Shown: positions 8,154-16,756 of the stretch, piece by piece | Position numbering within the stretch: the stretch's first letter is position 1 | Layout of the letters: every line of letters starts with the position of its first letter | Source: Acidobacteriota bacterium | GTDB taxonomy: Bacteria; Acidobacteriota; Terriglobia; Bryobacterales; Bryobacteraceae | Reading direction: 5' to 3' | Length of the DNA stretch: 64,000 nucleotides | Assembly (NCBI GenBank): GCA_947470805.1 | Contig: CANIVU010000018.1 | Span: 25,933 to 89,932 of the forward strand | Made by a program: the position numbers and the translations under genes | The notes under the pieces: generated by a model | What the model was told of the DNA's origin: nothing | Seen by the model: only the letters and a program-made list of their open reading frames with translations | Databases searched by the model: none

Positions 8154-10373
8154 ATGCGCGCCACCCTCCTCTTGACAACCCTGCTCTCCCTCGCCGCCCA
8201 GCCGGCTCTCCCGCCCGCCGCAACCATCAAAATTGACTACGAAAAACACGTCAAACCCATCCTCGCCGCCAAGTGCCACTCCTGCCACGGCGAAGACGTC
8301 CAACAGTCTGGCCTCCGCCTCGACAAGCGCCAAAACGCCATGCGCGGCGGCGATTACGGCGTCGTCATCAACTCGGGCAACAGCGCCGCCAGCAAACTCA
8401 TCAAACGCGTTGTCAGCGGCGACGGCGGCATGCAAATGCCCCCCTCCGGCCCCCTTTCCGCCGAAGAAATCGGCATACTCCGCGCCTGGATCGACCAGGG
8501 AGTCGACTTCCGCATCGAAATTAAAGAGGACGCCCCGCCCCCGCCCGTCTCCCCCAAACTCGCCAGTCTCCTGACAGCCATCCGCAACGGCGACACCCCC
8601 TCGGTCCAAAAACAACTCGACCTCGCCACCGCCCAGGACGCCGCCGGCGCCACCCCGCTCCACCACGCCGCCGCCTTCGGCAACATCGCCATGATGAAGG
8701 CGCTAATCGCAGCCAAAGCCCCCATCAACGCCAAAAACCGCCGAGGCTCCACGCCCCTCCACTGGGCCATCCACGATGAAGCCAAGGTCCGCCTCCTCAT
8801 CGAAGCCGGCGCCGATATCAACGCCCGCCAGGCCGACGGCCGCACCATCGTCTACCAAGCCGCAAGCGCCGGCAACGCCAACGCCGTCCTCAAACTCCTC
8901 CTCGAAAAAGGAGCCGACGCCAACACCCCCACTGCCAACGGCAACGCCCCGCTCGCCAACGCCGCCGCCCGTGGCGACGTCGAAGCCATGCGCCTCCTCC
9001 TCGCAAAGAAAGCCGACCCCCATCACAAAAGCGGTACCGGCGCCAACGCCCTCATGGCCGCCGCCAATAGCCGCAACCCCGAAGCCGTCAAACTCCTCCT
9101 CGACCTCGGCGCCGATCCCAACGTCGCCACCAAAAAGAACGAAACCGCCCTCCATAACGCCGCCACCGCCGGCGACGAGCAATCCGTAAAACTCCTCCTC
9201 GCCAAAGGCGCCAACGCCAATATCCCCGACGATCGCGGCTACACGCCCCTCATGTACGCAGCGGCGTCTGAAGCTATGAACGCCAACGTCGTCAAACTCC
9301 TCCTCGCCGCGAAAGCCAAAATCGATGTCACCGGCGAAGGCGAAACACCCCGCACCCTCGCCGCCAAACGTGGCGACACCGAAGTCGCCCGCCTCCTCGG
9401 CGTGACGCCCAACGACAAGCCCCAATCCCAGCCCGCCCCGGGCAAGCGCCGGCCCATCCCGGTCGCCGTGGAACAAGCCATCACCCTCGTAGCCAAGCAG
9501 AGCCATAACTTCATCCGCATCGCCGGCTGCAACAGCTGCCACGCACAGGATCTCCCCTCCACCGCCCTCGGCCTCGCCCGCGACCGCGGCATCCCCACCC
9601 CGCCCCAGGTCGATCAACTCCCCGTCGCCATGACCGGCATCAACCCCGAACGCATCATGGATCTCGGCGCGACCAACGTCTCCAGCATCGGCTGGGAGAT
9701 GATGGACCGCGCCGCCAATCACCAACAGCCCGACGCCTATACCGACGCCACCGTCCACTTCGTCAAAGCCATGCAAACCGCCGAAGGCAACTGGCGCATC
9801 CCCGACGGCCGCCGCCCGCCCATGAACTCCGGCGACTACCAAACCACCGCCATGGCCGTCTTCGCCCTCAAAGCCTACACGCCCGAAGCGCAGAAGGCCG
9901 ACACCGCCGCCCGCCTCGCCCGCGCCGCCGCCTGGCTCGAAAAGTCCAAGCCCTCGACCACCCAGGAACGGGCCTTCCAGCTCCTCGGCCTCGCCTGGGC
10001 CAACGGTTCGCAGAAGGTGATCGCCGACGCCGCCCGCGCCCTCGCCGCGACACAAAAACCCGAAGGCGGCTGGAGCCAACTCCCCGCCATGCAGCCCGAC
10101 GCCTACGCCACCGGCCAGGCCCTCTACGCCCTCCACACCGCGGCCAAACTCCCCACCACCGCCCCGGTCTATCAGAAGGGTGTCGACTATCTCCTAAACA
10201 CCCAAGCCGCCGACGGCTCCTGGCTCGTCCGCACCCGGTCCATCTGGATCCAGCCCTACTTCGAAAGCGGCTTCCCCTACGCCCATGATCAATGGATCTC
10301 CGCCGCCGGAACCTCCTGGGCCGCCATGGCGCTCTCACTCACCGCCGAGCCCCAAAAACTCAGCCAGCGGTAG
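8154..10373 (+). CDS. Exported c-type cytochrome / ankyrin repeat / alpha-alpha toroid fusion protein
   Basis: The 739-aa protein has a signal peptide (about 1-22), then a planctomycete-type cytochrome domain (PSCyt1, about 28-117) with haem motif CHSCH at 41-45. About eight ankyrin repeats (about 140-410) follow, e.g. GATPLHHAAAFGNIAMMKAL. A second haem motif CNSCH lies at 459-463, then a repeat region (about 500-735) resembling prenyltransferase/squalene-cyclase toroids (DGRRPPMNSGDYQTTAMAVF). Covalent haem requires periplasmic maturation, so it is an exported redox or scaffold protein; its partner is unknown. There is no RBS; the upstream promoter suggests leaderless mRNA. Confidence 0.85.
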   Translation: MRATLLLTTLLSLAAQPALPPAATIKIDYEKHVKPILAAKCHSCHGEDVQQSGLRLDKRQNAMRGGDYGVVINSGNSAASKLIKRVVSGDGGMQMPPSGPLSAEEIGILRAWIDQGVDFRIEIKEDAPPPPVSPKLASLLTAIRNGDTPSVQKQLDLATAQDAAGATPLHHAAAFGNIAMMKALIAAKAPINAKNRRGSTPLHWAIHDEAKVRLLIEAGADINARQADGRTIVYQAASAGNANAVLKLLLEKGADANTPTANGNAPLANAAARGDVEAMRLLLAKKADPHHKSGTGANALMAAANSRNPEAVKLLLDLGADPNVATKKNETALHNAATAGDEQSVKLLLAKGANANIPDDRGYTPLMYAAASEAMNANVVKLLLAAKAKIDVTGEGETPRTLAAKRGDTEVARLLGVTPNDKPQSQPAPGKRRPIPVAVEQAITLVAKQSHNFIRIAGCNSCHAQDLPSTALGLARDRGIPTPPQVDQLPVAMTGINPERIMDLGATNVSSIGWEMMDRAANHQQPDAYTDATVHFVKAMQTAEGNWRIPDGRRPPMNSGDYQTTAMAVFALKAYTPEAQKADTAARLARAAAWLEKSKPSTTQERAFQLLGLAWANGSQKVIADAARALAATQKPEGGWSQLPAMQPDAYATGQALYALHTAAKLPTTAPVYQKGVDYLLNTQAADGSWLVRTRSIWIQPYFESGFPYAHDQWISAAGTSWAAMALSLTAEPQKLSQR

Positions 10374-10401
10374 ACCAATTCGCGACGAGAAACCTACCCA
10401 A

Positions 10402-10435
10402 GGGCACACCCGCAGGCCGAAGGCCGGGTGTCCCC
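10402..10435 (+). terminator. Stem-loop downstream of the cytochrome-ankyrin gene
   Basis: GGGCACACCC and GGGTGTCCCC form the outer stem with one mismatch, and GGCC-GAA-GGCC forms an inner stem. It starts 29 bp after the stop codon. There is no T-run, so it may be a 3'-end stabiliser or a Rho-associated structure rather than a classical intrinsic terminator. Confidence 0.45.
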
Positions 10436-10489
10436 AGACGCCGTACTCCCGCGCCTTCTAGTTCGAATAAATCGTCCGGTAGGGCGTGA

Positions 10490-10674
10490 TTAGCAAACCC
10501 GCTGCCGCGCCCGCCGCGAGCTATCCCGCACGCGAACTTTCCGAATCGTGCCCCGCACGTCCTCCGCCTTCCGCACTACCACCTCTACCTTCTGCCCGCT
10601 CCCTACCCCGCGCACCTCGTCCCGCCGGCGAACAACCCGGTCGCCATCACAAGAAACAAACAGAGTATTCTCAT
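10490..10674 (-). pseudogene. Remnant of a small exported protein gene, frameshifted
   Basis: The ATG at 10674 overlaps the stop of the upstream gene (ATGA). The first frame gives a signal-peptide-like MRILCLFLVMATGLFAGG and stops at 10603. A second frame picks up as DEVRGVGSGQKVEVVVRKA and EDVRGTIRKVRV and runs to a stop at 10490-10492. The KVEV...VRGTI pattern resembles small acidobacterial proteins with a 'V-x-L-x-DG-x-x-x-x-G-x-I' beta motif. I infer a single decayed gene joined by a frameshift; it could also be chance. Apart from this and the hairpin, 10374-10670 shows nothing. Confidence 0.35.
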
Positions 10675-13172
10675 AGCTCTTCCAGAATCCGCCGGCAATT
10701 CAACACCTTCTCCACCAGGTCCAACGGCGTGTAGTAGTAGTGGTTCGAAGCCTCGTACCCGATCACGGACCACTCCCGCGCCACCGGATACTGCGCCCGC
10801 GCCAGCGCCATCTCACTCTTCACCAACTCCCGCATCCGCGGCCGGTCGGTAGCCCCCGCCTCCCGCAAGCGGTAGAACTCCACCTGGTTCGCCACGCTCC
10901 AAAAGTGGTGGTAACAAGTCCGCGCAATCCCCAACTCCATCGCCGCCCCGCGCCGCTTCCCCGCCGGCGCCGCCGCCACCGCCCGTTCCAATAGCGCCAA
11001 CCCCGGCCGCCACGCCGCCGCCATCTTCGCGAATTGCCGCTCCACCACCTCCGGCGGATACTTCCCGCACCACGTCTTCATCCCGTCATGCGGAAACAAA
11101 ATCATCCCCGGCTTATGCCCCGTCGGCGTCATCCGCAATAGGTTCGCCGGCCCATGCTGCACCGGAATCACATAGATCGCAACCCCATACGGAAACTCCA
11201 CAAACGCCCGCGAAAACACGTCCCAAGCCGCCACAGCATCCGCGAAACCAGCCCCAAACTTCTGCCGCGCCACCCGCCGCAACGTCTCCGCCGCATCGGG
11301 CGCCGGGTCAAAATAATACGCCTTCGCCGCCAGCAAATTGGACGACGGATATCCCCCGCAAGTCCACGCCGCCATCAACCCCTGCACCCCCGCCCGCCGC
11401 AGGTTCTCGCAATGTTGCAGCACCAGTTGCGGCACCGGAATATAAGGCACCGCCGAAATCTCCCACGTATTGTTAAATTGAACTTTCGCCAAATTCGTCA
11501 TCCCCGCCTTGCTCGCCGCCGCCCAGTTCCGAGTCGCCCGTGGCCCCGGCCCAACAACCGAAATCGAATACTCCCCAACGGCGCTCTTCACCCCGCCCCG
11601 CTCCACCGGAACACTCCACTCAGAAATACTCACAATCCGCGTATCGCTCGGCAACTTCGCCAACAACGGCCCCACCATCTCGTCCGGCCAACCCCAGTCG
11701 TAGTGAATCACCTCCGCCGTCGCCGACCCCATCCGCACACCGTCCCGCATAGCGATAAACAACTCCGCCAGCGCGTCCCAACTCTCCCGCTTCGCGCAGC
11801 GCGGACAGTCCCCGGCCTTGGGAACTTTCACCCCCCAAGCCCCACCATGCGAAAAGCAGTTCGTGTGATTCTCCGACATTGAAATCGTGAACACACCACC
11901 CAACTCCGGCACCGCCCGGAACACATGCCCCAGCGAATCCCGCACCCAATCCCGCACCGCCGCATTGCTCGTACACATCGAAAACAGATGCTGATAGGAG
12001 GAGCCCTTCATCTCCGGCCGCGAAGCAAAAAAGGCCGCCGGCATCGCCCGAGGCTCATTCAAATACAGGTAGACCCGAACCCCATACTCCCCCGCCCGCC
12101 GCACCAGTTCCTTCAAATTTCTTAGCCTTGTCTCGGAACCCTTCCCAAACTCCGGAAACGCCGCCGACGGAGCCAGCGTGTTCAACACCCCCTGCAGCCA
12201 AACGCCATTAATCCCCGCCCGCGCCAGCTTCTCCAAATACGCATCCGGAAACGGATCCGCCTCCGGCTCAAACAGCGGGTCCCCATACAACGCAAAATAC
12301 GAATACAAATACCGCGGCGTCCACACCGTCTTCCGTTCTGTCACCCCCGCCGGCAACGTTGGCGATTCCAACTCCTCCATCCGGTCCTGCAGCGCATACA
12401 ACGCCTGCATCAACTCGGCCACCTCCCCCGCCTCCACCCGAACAGAACCAGCCTCAATCGTCGTCCGCGACCCCGCCATCCCAGCCTGTAGCGTCAGCGT
12501 CAACCGCCCCGTCCCGCCGCCCCCAAAGCTCTCGCGCACGAAACGCAAAAACCGTTCCCCCGCCCGCGCCAGCCGCGGATCGGCCACCGGCGCCAGTGTC
12601 CACCCAGCCCCGCCAATCCCCGAGCGCAACAACGGATTCCGCGCATCGGACAACTCCCCCACAAACCCGCAAAGCTCCGCCCCCGGCCTGCCCAACTCCG
12701 CCCCAAACGCCTCCCGAACAACAGCCCGCATCCCGGCAACAGCCTTGTTCTCCGCCGCCGTCAACGCAATCCACCGCACCGGCTCACACTCCGGCCTCGG
12801 CCCCAACTTGTGATCCAGAAAATCATCTTCCTTCAACGTAAACCGGAGCCGCTCCAGGTCCCACCCCAACAGCTGCACCAACTGTCCCTCCGGCAACAAA
12901 TGCCAGTTCTGCCGGATCACCGTCACATAAATCCGCCGCAACTGATCTTCGGTCAACGTCCGCTTCCCCGGCAGGCCCATAGCAGCCCCCAACCGCAAAA
13001 CATTCCCCGCCGAAGTCCCCAAAACAGCCGCCATCCGCTCCGTATTCACCAGCTCCCAATTCCGCCAAACAAACTGGCACAACCGATTCGGAAAGTGAGC
13101 CTCTCCAATCGCCGCCGCCCCCGCCAACGGCATCGCCGCCATCACCGCCAGAAACTCTCTACGATCCAACAT
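10671..13172 (-). CDS. Tat-exported protein with glycoside hydrolase-like TIM-barrel region, function unknown
   Basis: The 833-aa protein starts with a Tat-type signal (MLDRREFLAVMAAMPLAGAA). An alpha/beta N-terminal domain is followed by a central region (about 270-640) with barrel-like segments: YLYSYFALYGDPLFEPE, LARAGINGVWLQGVLNTL, VRVYLYLNEPRAMP, ISMSENHTNCFS and VIHYDWGWPD. This resembles GH20-like or related retaining hydrolases, but I cannot identify the family or catalytic residues. Two CxxC-like cysteines (GDCPRCAKRE) lie mid-barrel. Only 19 bp separate its start from the divergent TIGR03437 gene, and TAGGGT lies 7 nt before the ATG. Confidence 0.6.
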   Translation of the reverse strand: MLDRREFLAVMAAMPLAGAAAIGEAHFPNRLCQFVWRNWELVNTERMAAVLGTSAGNVLRLGAAMGLPGKRTLTEDQLRRIYVTVIRQNWHLLPEGQLVQLLGWDLERLRFTLKEDDFLDHKLGPRPECEPVRWIALTAAENKAVAGMRAVVREAFGAELGRPGAELCGFVGELSDARNPLLRSGIGGAGWTLAPVADPRLARAGERFLRFVRESFGGGGTGRLTLTLQAGMAGSRTTIEAGSVRVEAGEVAELMQALYALQDRMEELESPTLPAGVTERKTVWTPRYLYSYFALYGDPLFEPEADPFPDAYLEKLARAGINGVWLQGVLNTLAPSAAFPEFGKGSETRLRNLKELVRRAGEYGVRVYLYLNEPRAMPAAFFASRPEMKGSSYQHLFSMCTSNAAVRDWVRDSLGHVFRAVPELGGVFTISMSENHTNCFSHGGAWGVKVPKAGDCPRCAKRESWDALAELFIAMRDGVRMGSATAEVIHYDWGWPDEMVGPLLAKLPSDTRIVSISEWSVPVERGGVKSAVGEYSISVVGPGPRATRNWAAASKAGMTNLAKVQFNNTWEISAVPYIPVPQLVLQHCENLRRAGVQGLMAAWTCGGYPSSNLLAAKAYYFDPAPDAAETLRRVARQKFGAGFADAVAAWDVFSRAFVEFPYGVAIYVIPVQHGPANLLRMTPTGHKPGMILFPHDGMKTWCGKYPPEVVERQFAKMAAAWRPGLALLERAVAAAPAGKRRGAAMELGIARTCYHHFWSVANQVEFYRLREAGATDRPRMRELVKSEMALARAQYPVAREWSVIGYEASNHYYYTPLDLVEKVLNCRRILEEL

Positions 13173-13178
13173 ACGAGC

Positions 13179-13184
13179 TACCCT
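13179..13184 (+). promoter_or_regulatory. -10 element TACCCT of a predicted leaderless promoter
   Basis: TACCCT ends 7 nt before the ATG at 13192 in a 19-bp divergent gap. Its reverse complement overlaps the -10-like element of the opposite gene. Confidence 0.45.
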
Positions 13185-13185
13185 A
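13180..13185 (-). promoter_or_regulatory. -10 element TAGGGT of a predicted leaderless promoter
   Basis: On the minus strand TAGGGT ends 7 nt before the ATG at 13172. It shares five of six bases with the opposing -10-like element. Confidence 0.45.
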
Positions 13186-13191
13186 ACAGAG

Positions 13192-15438
13192 ATGCGCTAC
13201 GTTCGCCTTCTCCTCGTCCTGGCCAGCGCCCCCCTCCTCCCCGCCCAGACCTGTCAGGTCACCGTCCTCCCGCCCTACTCCCTCCCTCCCAACGTCGAGA
13301 ACGAGCCCCTCTCCGCCTCCCGCACCCTTCGCATTACCAACCCCATCCCCGGCCCCAACGGCGTCATCTACTTCCCGGACGCCTACGCCCGCCTACGCCG
13401 CCTCGACCCCAACGGCACCCTCACCACCGTCATCGGCAAATCCATCAACCGGCCCTTCCCCGGCGGCATCATCCGCATCCACCCCAACGGCACTCTCCAC
13501 ATCGCCCTCGACAACCAAATCTTCCAACTCCGCAACCGCGATCTCGTCTCCATCGCCGACACCGGCCCCCTCCGCGACTTCGCCTTCGACCCCTCCGGCG
13601 CCCTCTACCTCCTCGACACAACCAACCGCCTCCGCAAGCTCGAATCCAACGGCAATCTCCGCACCATTGCCACCGGCCTCACCAACGCCACCCGAATCTG
13701 GCCCCGCGCCGATGGCTCCGTCCTCGCCGCCCGCCAGGCCATCGTCCAACCCAACGGCGAAATAACCGTGCCTCCGCCCAACTTCATCTGGCCCGAATTC
13801 GCCACGCCCGATGGCCGCTTTCTCTACTCCGTCTTCGGCGCCACGCGCGCCCTCTTCCCCACCGATCAGCCCATCACCGGCCAACCCCTCTTCACCGGCT
13901 ACACCGGCCGCCCCGCCGCCATCACCTTCGAAGGCGATCTCCTCCTCGACGACTCCGTTGGCTCCACCCGCCACCTCTCCCGCTTCCGCAACGGCATCAC
14001 CACCCCCATCGCCTCCATCACCATCGAGGGCGTGGCAGAACCGCAAATCCTCTGGAATCCCTCCAAAAACGCGCCCTTCTTCACTGCCAACGGCCTCTCC
14101 CAACTCCCCGGCACGCCCACGCCTATCCCCATCACCCCTAGTTCCCCCATCGCCTCAGGCCCCGATGGCGCCATCTTCGCCGTCCAGGATTACCGCATCG
14201 TCCGCATCGAACCCTCCGGCGCAATTACTCCGCTCAACGCCCGCAACGGCCCGCTGCAGTTCCTGCCAGGCGGCGGCCTCCGCCAGACAATGGCCTGGTC
14301 CGCCGATGGCTATCTCTACTGGCAAGTCAGAGACGGCTCCATCAACGTCTGGCAAGCCTCCTCCCAGACCTCGGCCACCATCACCGCCCCGGAGTCCCGG
14401 CTCCTCTTCAACCTCCCCGATGGGTCCGTCGCCACCTGGCTCGGTCCCAACGCGACGCCCCGCCCCAACACAGCCCGCCGCATGGTCTCCGCCTCCATCG
14501 GCCCCGAAGTCCCCCTCTTCCCCCGCGCCGACATCTCCTTCGCCGCCAAGTCTTTCTTCACCGTCAGCAACAACAAACTCCTCCGCACCACCGCATCCGG
14601 CACCCGGCTCCTCACCTTGAGTGAAATCGAATTCCCCTTCCCGCCCTCCATCACCGGCATGGACGAAATCCCCAACGGCGTTCTCCTCGCCGTCAACGCC
14701 GGTGAAGATTTTCCCATCCGCATCGATAACATCGACCGCTGCGAATCCATCCCCCTGCCCGCCATCGCCAAAGGCGGCATCGTCAACGCCGCCAACTATC
14801 TCTACAACGACACCTTCACCGAAAACACCCTCTTCGCCATCTTCGGCACCGGCTTCAACCCCGCCCCCGTAATCGTCAACGTCCGAGCCCAAACCCTCTT
14901 CGCCTCCCCCAACCAACTCCTCATCCAAGGCCCCACCTTCCCGGAGGGCGCCGTCCTCAGTCGAGCCGTCCTCAACCTAACCTGGGCATGGCAAGGCATC
15001 CGCGTCACCGACGAAAACCAACTGGCCTACCGCCCCGCCACCCCAGCCCTCTTCACCGCCAACGCCTCCGGCTCCGGCCCCGCCGCTGCACTCAATCAGG
15101 ACGGCTCCATCAATACCGCCGCCAACCCCGCCGCCCCCGGAACTGTTGTCCAACTCTTCGGCACAGGCTTCGGCGCCACCTCGGAGTTACTCCCCGGAAC
15201 CTTCCCCTTCCCCACTGAAGCACTCTCCCCGCTCCGCAACCCCGCCACCCTCCGCATCGGCGGCCGCTCCGCCCAAATCAACTACGCCGGCGGCGCCCCC
15301 GGCATGTTCGGCCTCTTCCAGATCAACGCCGTCATCCCGCCCGGGACGCCCCGAGGCCCCCAACCCATCGAACTCACCATCGCCAACCAAAACGCGCTCT
15401 CCACCGCCCCCGTCACCATACAGGTGGCCCCCCAATAG
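13192..15438 (+). CDS. Secreted beta-propeller-like protein with C-terminal TIGR03437 domain
   Basis: The 748-aa protein has a signal peptide (about 1-19). NHL/beta-propeller-like repeats follow (about 45-500), e.g. GVIYFPDAYARLRRLDPNG, LRDFAFDPSGALYLLDTTN. The C-terminal 220 residues match the Solibacter uncharacterised domain TIGR03437: GGIVNAANY, LFAIFGTGF, NQLLIQGP, GSINTAANPAAPGTVVQLFG, GAPGMFGLFQINAVIPPG. That domain is extremely abundant in Solibacter-type genomes and is a taxonomic marker; its function is unknown, possibly cell-surface display. The stop is 2 bp from the convergent aminotransferase stop. Confidence 0.88.
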   Translation: MRYVRLLLVLASAPLLPAQTCQVTVLPPYSLPPNVENEPLSASRTLRITNPIPGPNGVIYFPDAYARLRRLDPNGTLTTVIGKSINRPFPGGIIRIHPNGTLHIALDNQIFQLRNRDLVSIADTGPLRDFAFDPSGALYLLDTTNRLRKLESNGNLRTIATGLTNATRIWPRADGSVLAARQAIVQPNGEITVPPPNFIWPEFATPDGRFLYSVFGATRALFPTDQPITGQPLFTGYTGRPAAITFEGDLLLDDSVGSTRHLSRFRNGITTPIASITIEGVAEPQILWNPSKNAPFFTANGLSQLPGTPTPIPITPSSPIASGPDGAIFAVQDYRIVRIEPSGAITPLNARNGPLQFLPGGGLRQTMAWSADGYLYWQVRDGSINVWQASSQTSATITAPESRLLFNLPDGSVATWLGPNATPRPNTARRMVSASIGPEVPLFPRADISFAAKSFFTVSNNKLLRTTASGTRLLTLSEIEFPFPPSITGMDEIPNGVLLAVNAGEDFPIRIDNIDRCESIPLPAIAKGGIVNAANYLYNDTFTENTLFAIFGTGFNPAPVIVNVRAQTLFASPNQLLIQGPTFPEGAVLSRAVLNLTWAWQGIRVTDENQLAYRPATPALFTANASGSGPAAALNQDGSINTAANPAAPGTVVQLFGTGFGATSELLPGTFPFPTEALSPLRNPATLRIGGRSAQINYAGGAPGMFGLFQINAVIPPGTPRGPQPIELTIANQNALSTAPVTIQVAPQ

Positions 15439-15440
15439 CC

Positions 15441-16733
15441 CTACCCCCGCGCTAACTCCCCCGCATGCGCCCGGATCTTCAAAACGGCCGCCGCAATCTG
15501 CTCCATATCCTCCCGCGGCCCGAGTAACATCGTCTGCGTAAACCACACCCCCTCATCACAAATCCGGTCATTCACCGGACACTCATTCCGGTCCCGCCAT
15601 TCTTTCAACCGCGGCGCCGAAAACAACCGCTGATACCCCCGCCCGGCGATCACATTCTCCAAAAACGGCTGCTTATTCAAACGCCCATACCCGCTCGAAC
15701 AAGGCACCCCCTCCGCCGCCAGCGCCTTCAAGAACTTCTCCCGCGGCAACCCCGCAAACTGCCGCGCATCATACCGGAACATATATAAGTGCCAGGCACT
15801 CCGCGTACACCCACTCTCTAACTCAGCCGGCACAATCCCCGGTATCTCCCGAAGCAACTTCGTCAAATACGCCGCATTCCCGTCCCGCGTCTTCGCCTGC
15901 AACTCCAGCCGCTCCATCTGCGACAACAACAACGACGCCTGGAACTCCGTCAACCGCAAATTCGCCCCCTGCGCCGGTTTCACAGAGGACCCCTTCCGTG
16001 GCGAACTATTCGTGTGATACGCATAACACCGCTCAATAAAAGCCGTGTCCGAAGAAATAACCGCCCCACCCTCCCCCGAATTCAAATTCTTCGACGCCTG
16101 AAAGCTATAAGTCCCCGCATCCCCAATCGTCCCCAACTTACGCCCGCGCCACTCCCCCAAATGCGCCTGTGCCGCATCTTCCAAAACCTTCAACCCGCGC
16201 TTCCGCCCCACCCGCATCACTTCATCCAAGTTCGGCGGCGCCCCCGCAATATGCACTGGAACAACAGCCACCGTCCGCTCGGTAACCGCGGCCTCAATCT
16301 TAGAAGCATCCATCTGAAACGTCCGCGCATCCGAATCCACAAACACCGGCAAAGCCGACTTACTCAAAACCGCATTCACCGTCGCAATAAACGTATACGG
16401 CGGAATAATCACCTCATCCCCCGCCTGCACGTCCAACCCGTGCAACGCCGTCATCAACGCCGACGTCCCATTCGCCACTGCCACGCACCCCACCGCCCCC
16501 ATCAGCGAAGCAAACTTCGCCTCAAACGCCTCCACCGTCTTCCCCGTCCCCCGGTACCATTTCCCACTCCGCAACACCTTCAACAACCCGGCCTCATCGT
16601 TGCCCGCCCACACCGGCCAAGTCGGAAACGCCCCCTTCCGCACCGGCTCGCCGCCCAATAAAACAGGTTTCGAAACCGCCCCGGAAACCGTCGCCGCCGC
16701 TGCTGCCGCCGCCATCGCCGTTCGTCGTGTCAT
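15441..16733 (-). CDS. DegT/DnrJ/EryC1/StrS-family PLP aminotransferase with Tat-like export signal
   Basis: The 430-aa protein is a sugar aminotransferase-type enzyme: VANGTSALMTALHGL, EVIIPPYTFIATVNAVL, DAAQAHLGEW, and the PLP lysine in YSFQASKNLNSGEGG. Such enzymes usually transaminate nucleotide-linked keto-sugars in the cytoplasm. Here a twin-arginine start (MTRRTAMAAAAAAATVSGAV) precedes the catalytic domain, suggesting Tat export of a folded PLP enzyme. TACGAT lies 6 nt before the ATG at 16733; no Shine-Dalgarno. It is divergent from the uracil-DNA glycosylase and convergent with the TIGR03437 gene. Confidence 0.88.
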   Translation of the reverse strand: MTRRTAMAAAAAAATVSGAVSKPVLLGGEPVRKGAFPTWPVWAGNDEAGLLKVLRSGKWYRGTGKTVEAFEAKFASLMGAVGCVAVANGTSALMTALHGLDVQAGDEVIIPPYTFIATVNAVLSKSALPVFVDSDARTFQMDASKIEAAVTERTVAVVPVHIAGAPPNLDEVMRVGRKRGLKVLEDAAQAHLGEWRGRKLGTIGDAGTYSFQASKNLNSGEGGAVISSDTAFIERCYAYHTNSSPRKGSSVKPAQGANLRLTEFQASLLLSQMERLELQAKTRDGNAAYLTKLLREIPGIVPAELESGCTRSAWHLYMFRYDARQFAGLPREKFLKALAAEGVPCSSGYGRLNKQPFLENVIAGRGYQRLFSAPRLKEWRDRNECPVNDRICDEGVWFTQTMLLGPREDMEQIAAAVLKIRAHAGELARG

Positions 16734-16739
16734 GCCAAA

Positions 16740-16745
16740 ATCGTA
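16740..16745 (-). promoter_or_regulatory. -10 element TACGAT of a predicted leaderless promoter
   Basis: On the minus strand TACGAT ends 6 nt before the ATG of the aminotransferase at 16733. It overlaps by two bases the -10-like element of the opposite gene. Confidence 0.45.
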
Positions 16746-16749
16746 CGCT
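16744..16749 (+). promoter_or_regulatory. -10 element TACGCT of a predicted leaderless promoter
   Basis: TACGCT ends 7 nt before the GTG at 16757 and supports that codon as the start of the uracil-DNA glycosylase. Confidence 0.45.
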
Positions 16750-16756
16750 GAACACA

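Noticed and set aside
8703..10136. Long minus-strand open frame (477 aa) opposite the cytochrome-ankyrin gene
   Set aside because: Composition is Gly/Glu/Val-rich antisense of a GC-biased gene; no motif, and the + strand frame has clear domains.
12810..14141. Long + strand open frame (443 aa) across the divergent gap
   Set aside because: Arg/His/Pro-rich low-complexity translation; antisense or alternate frame of two well-supported genes.
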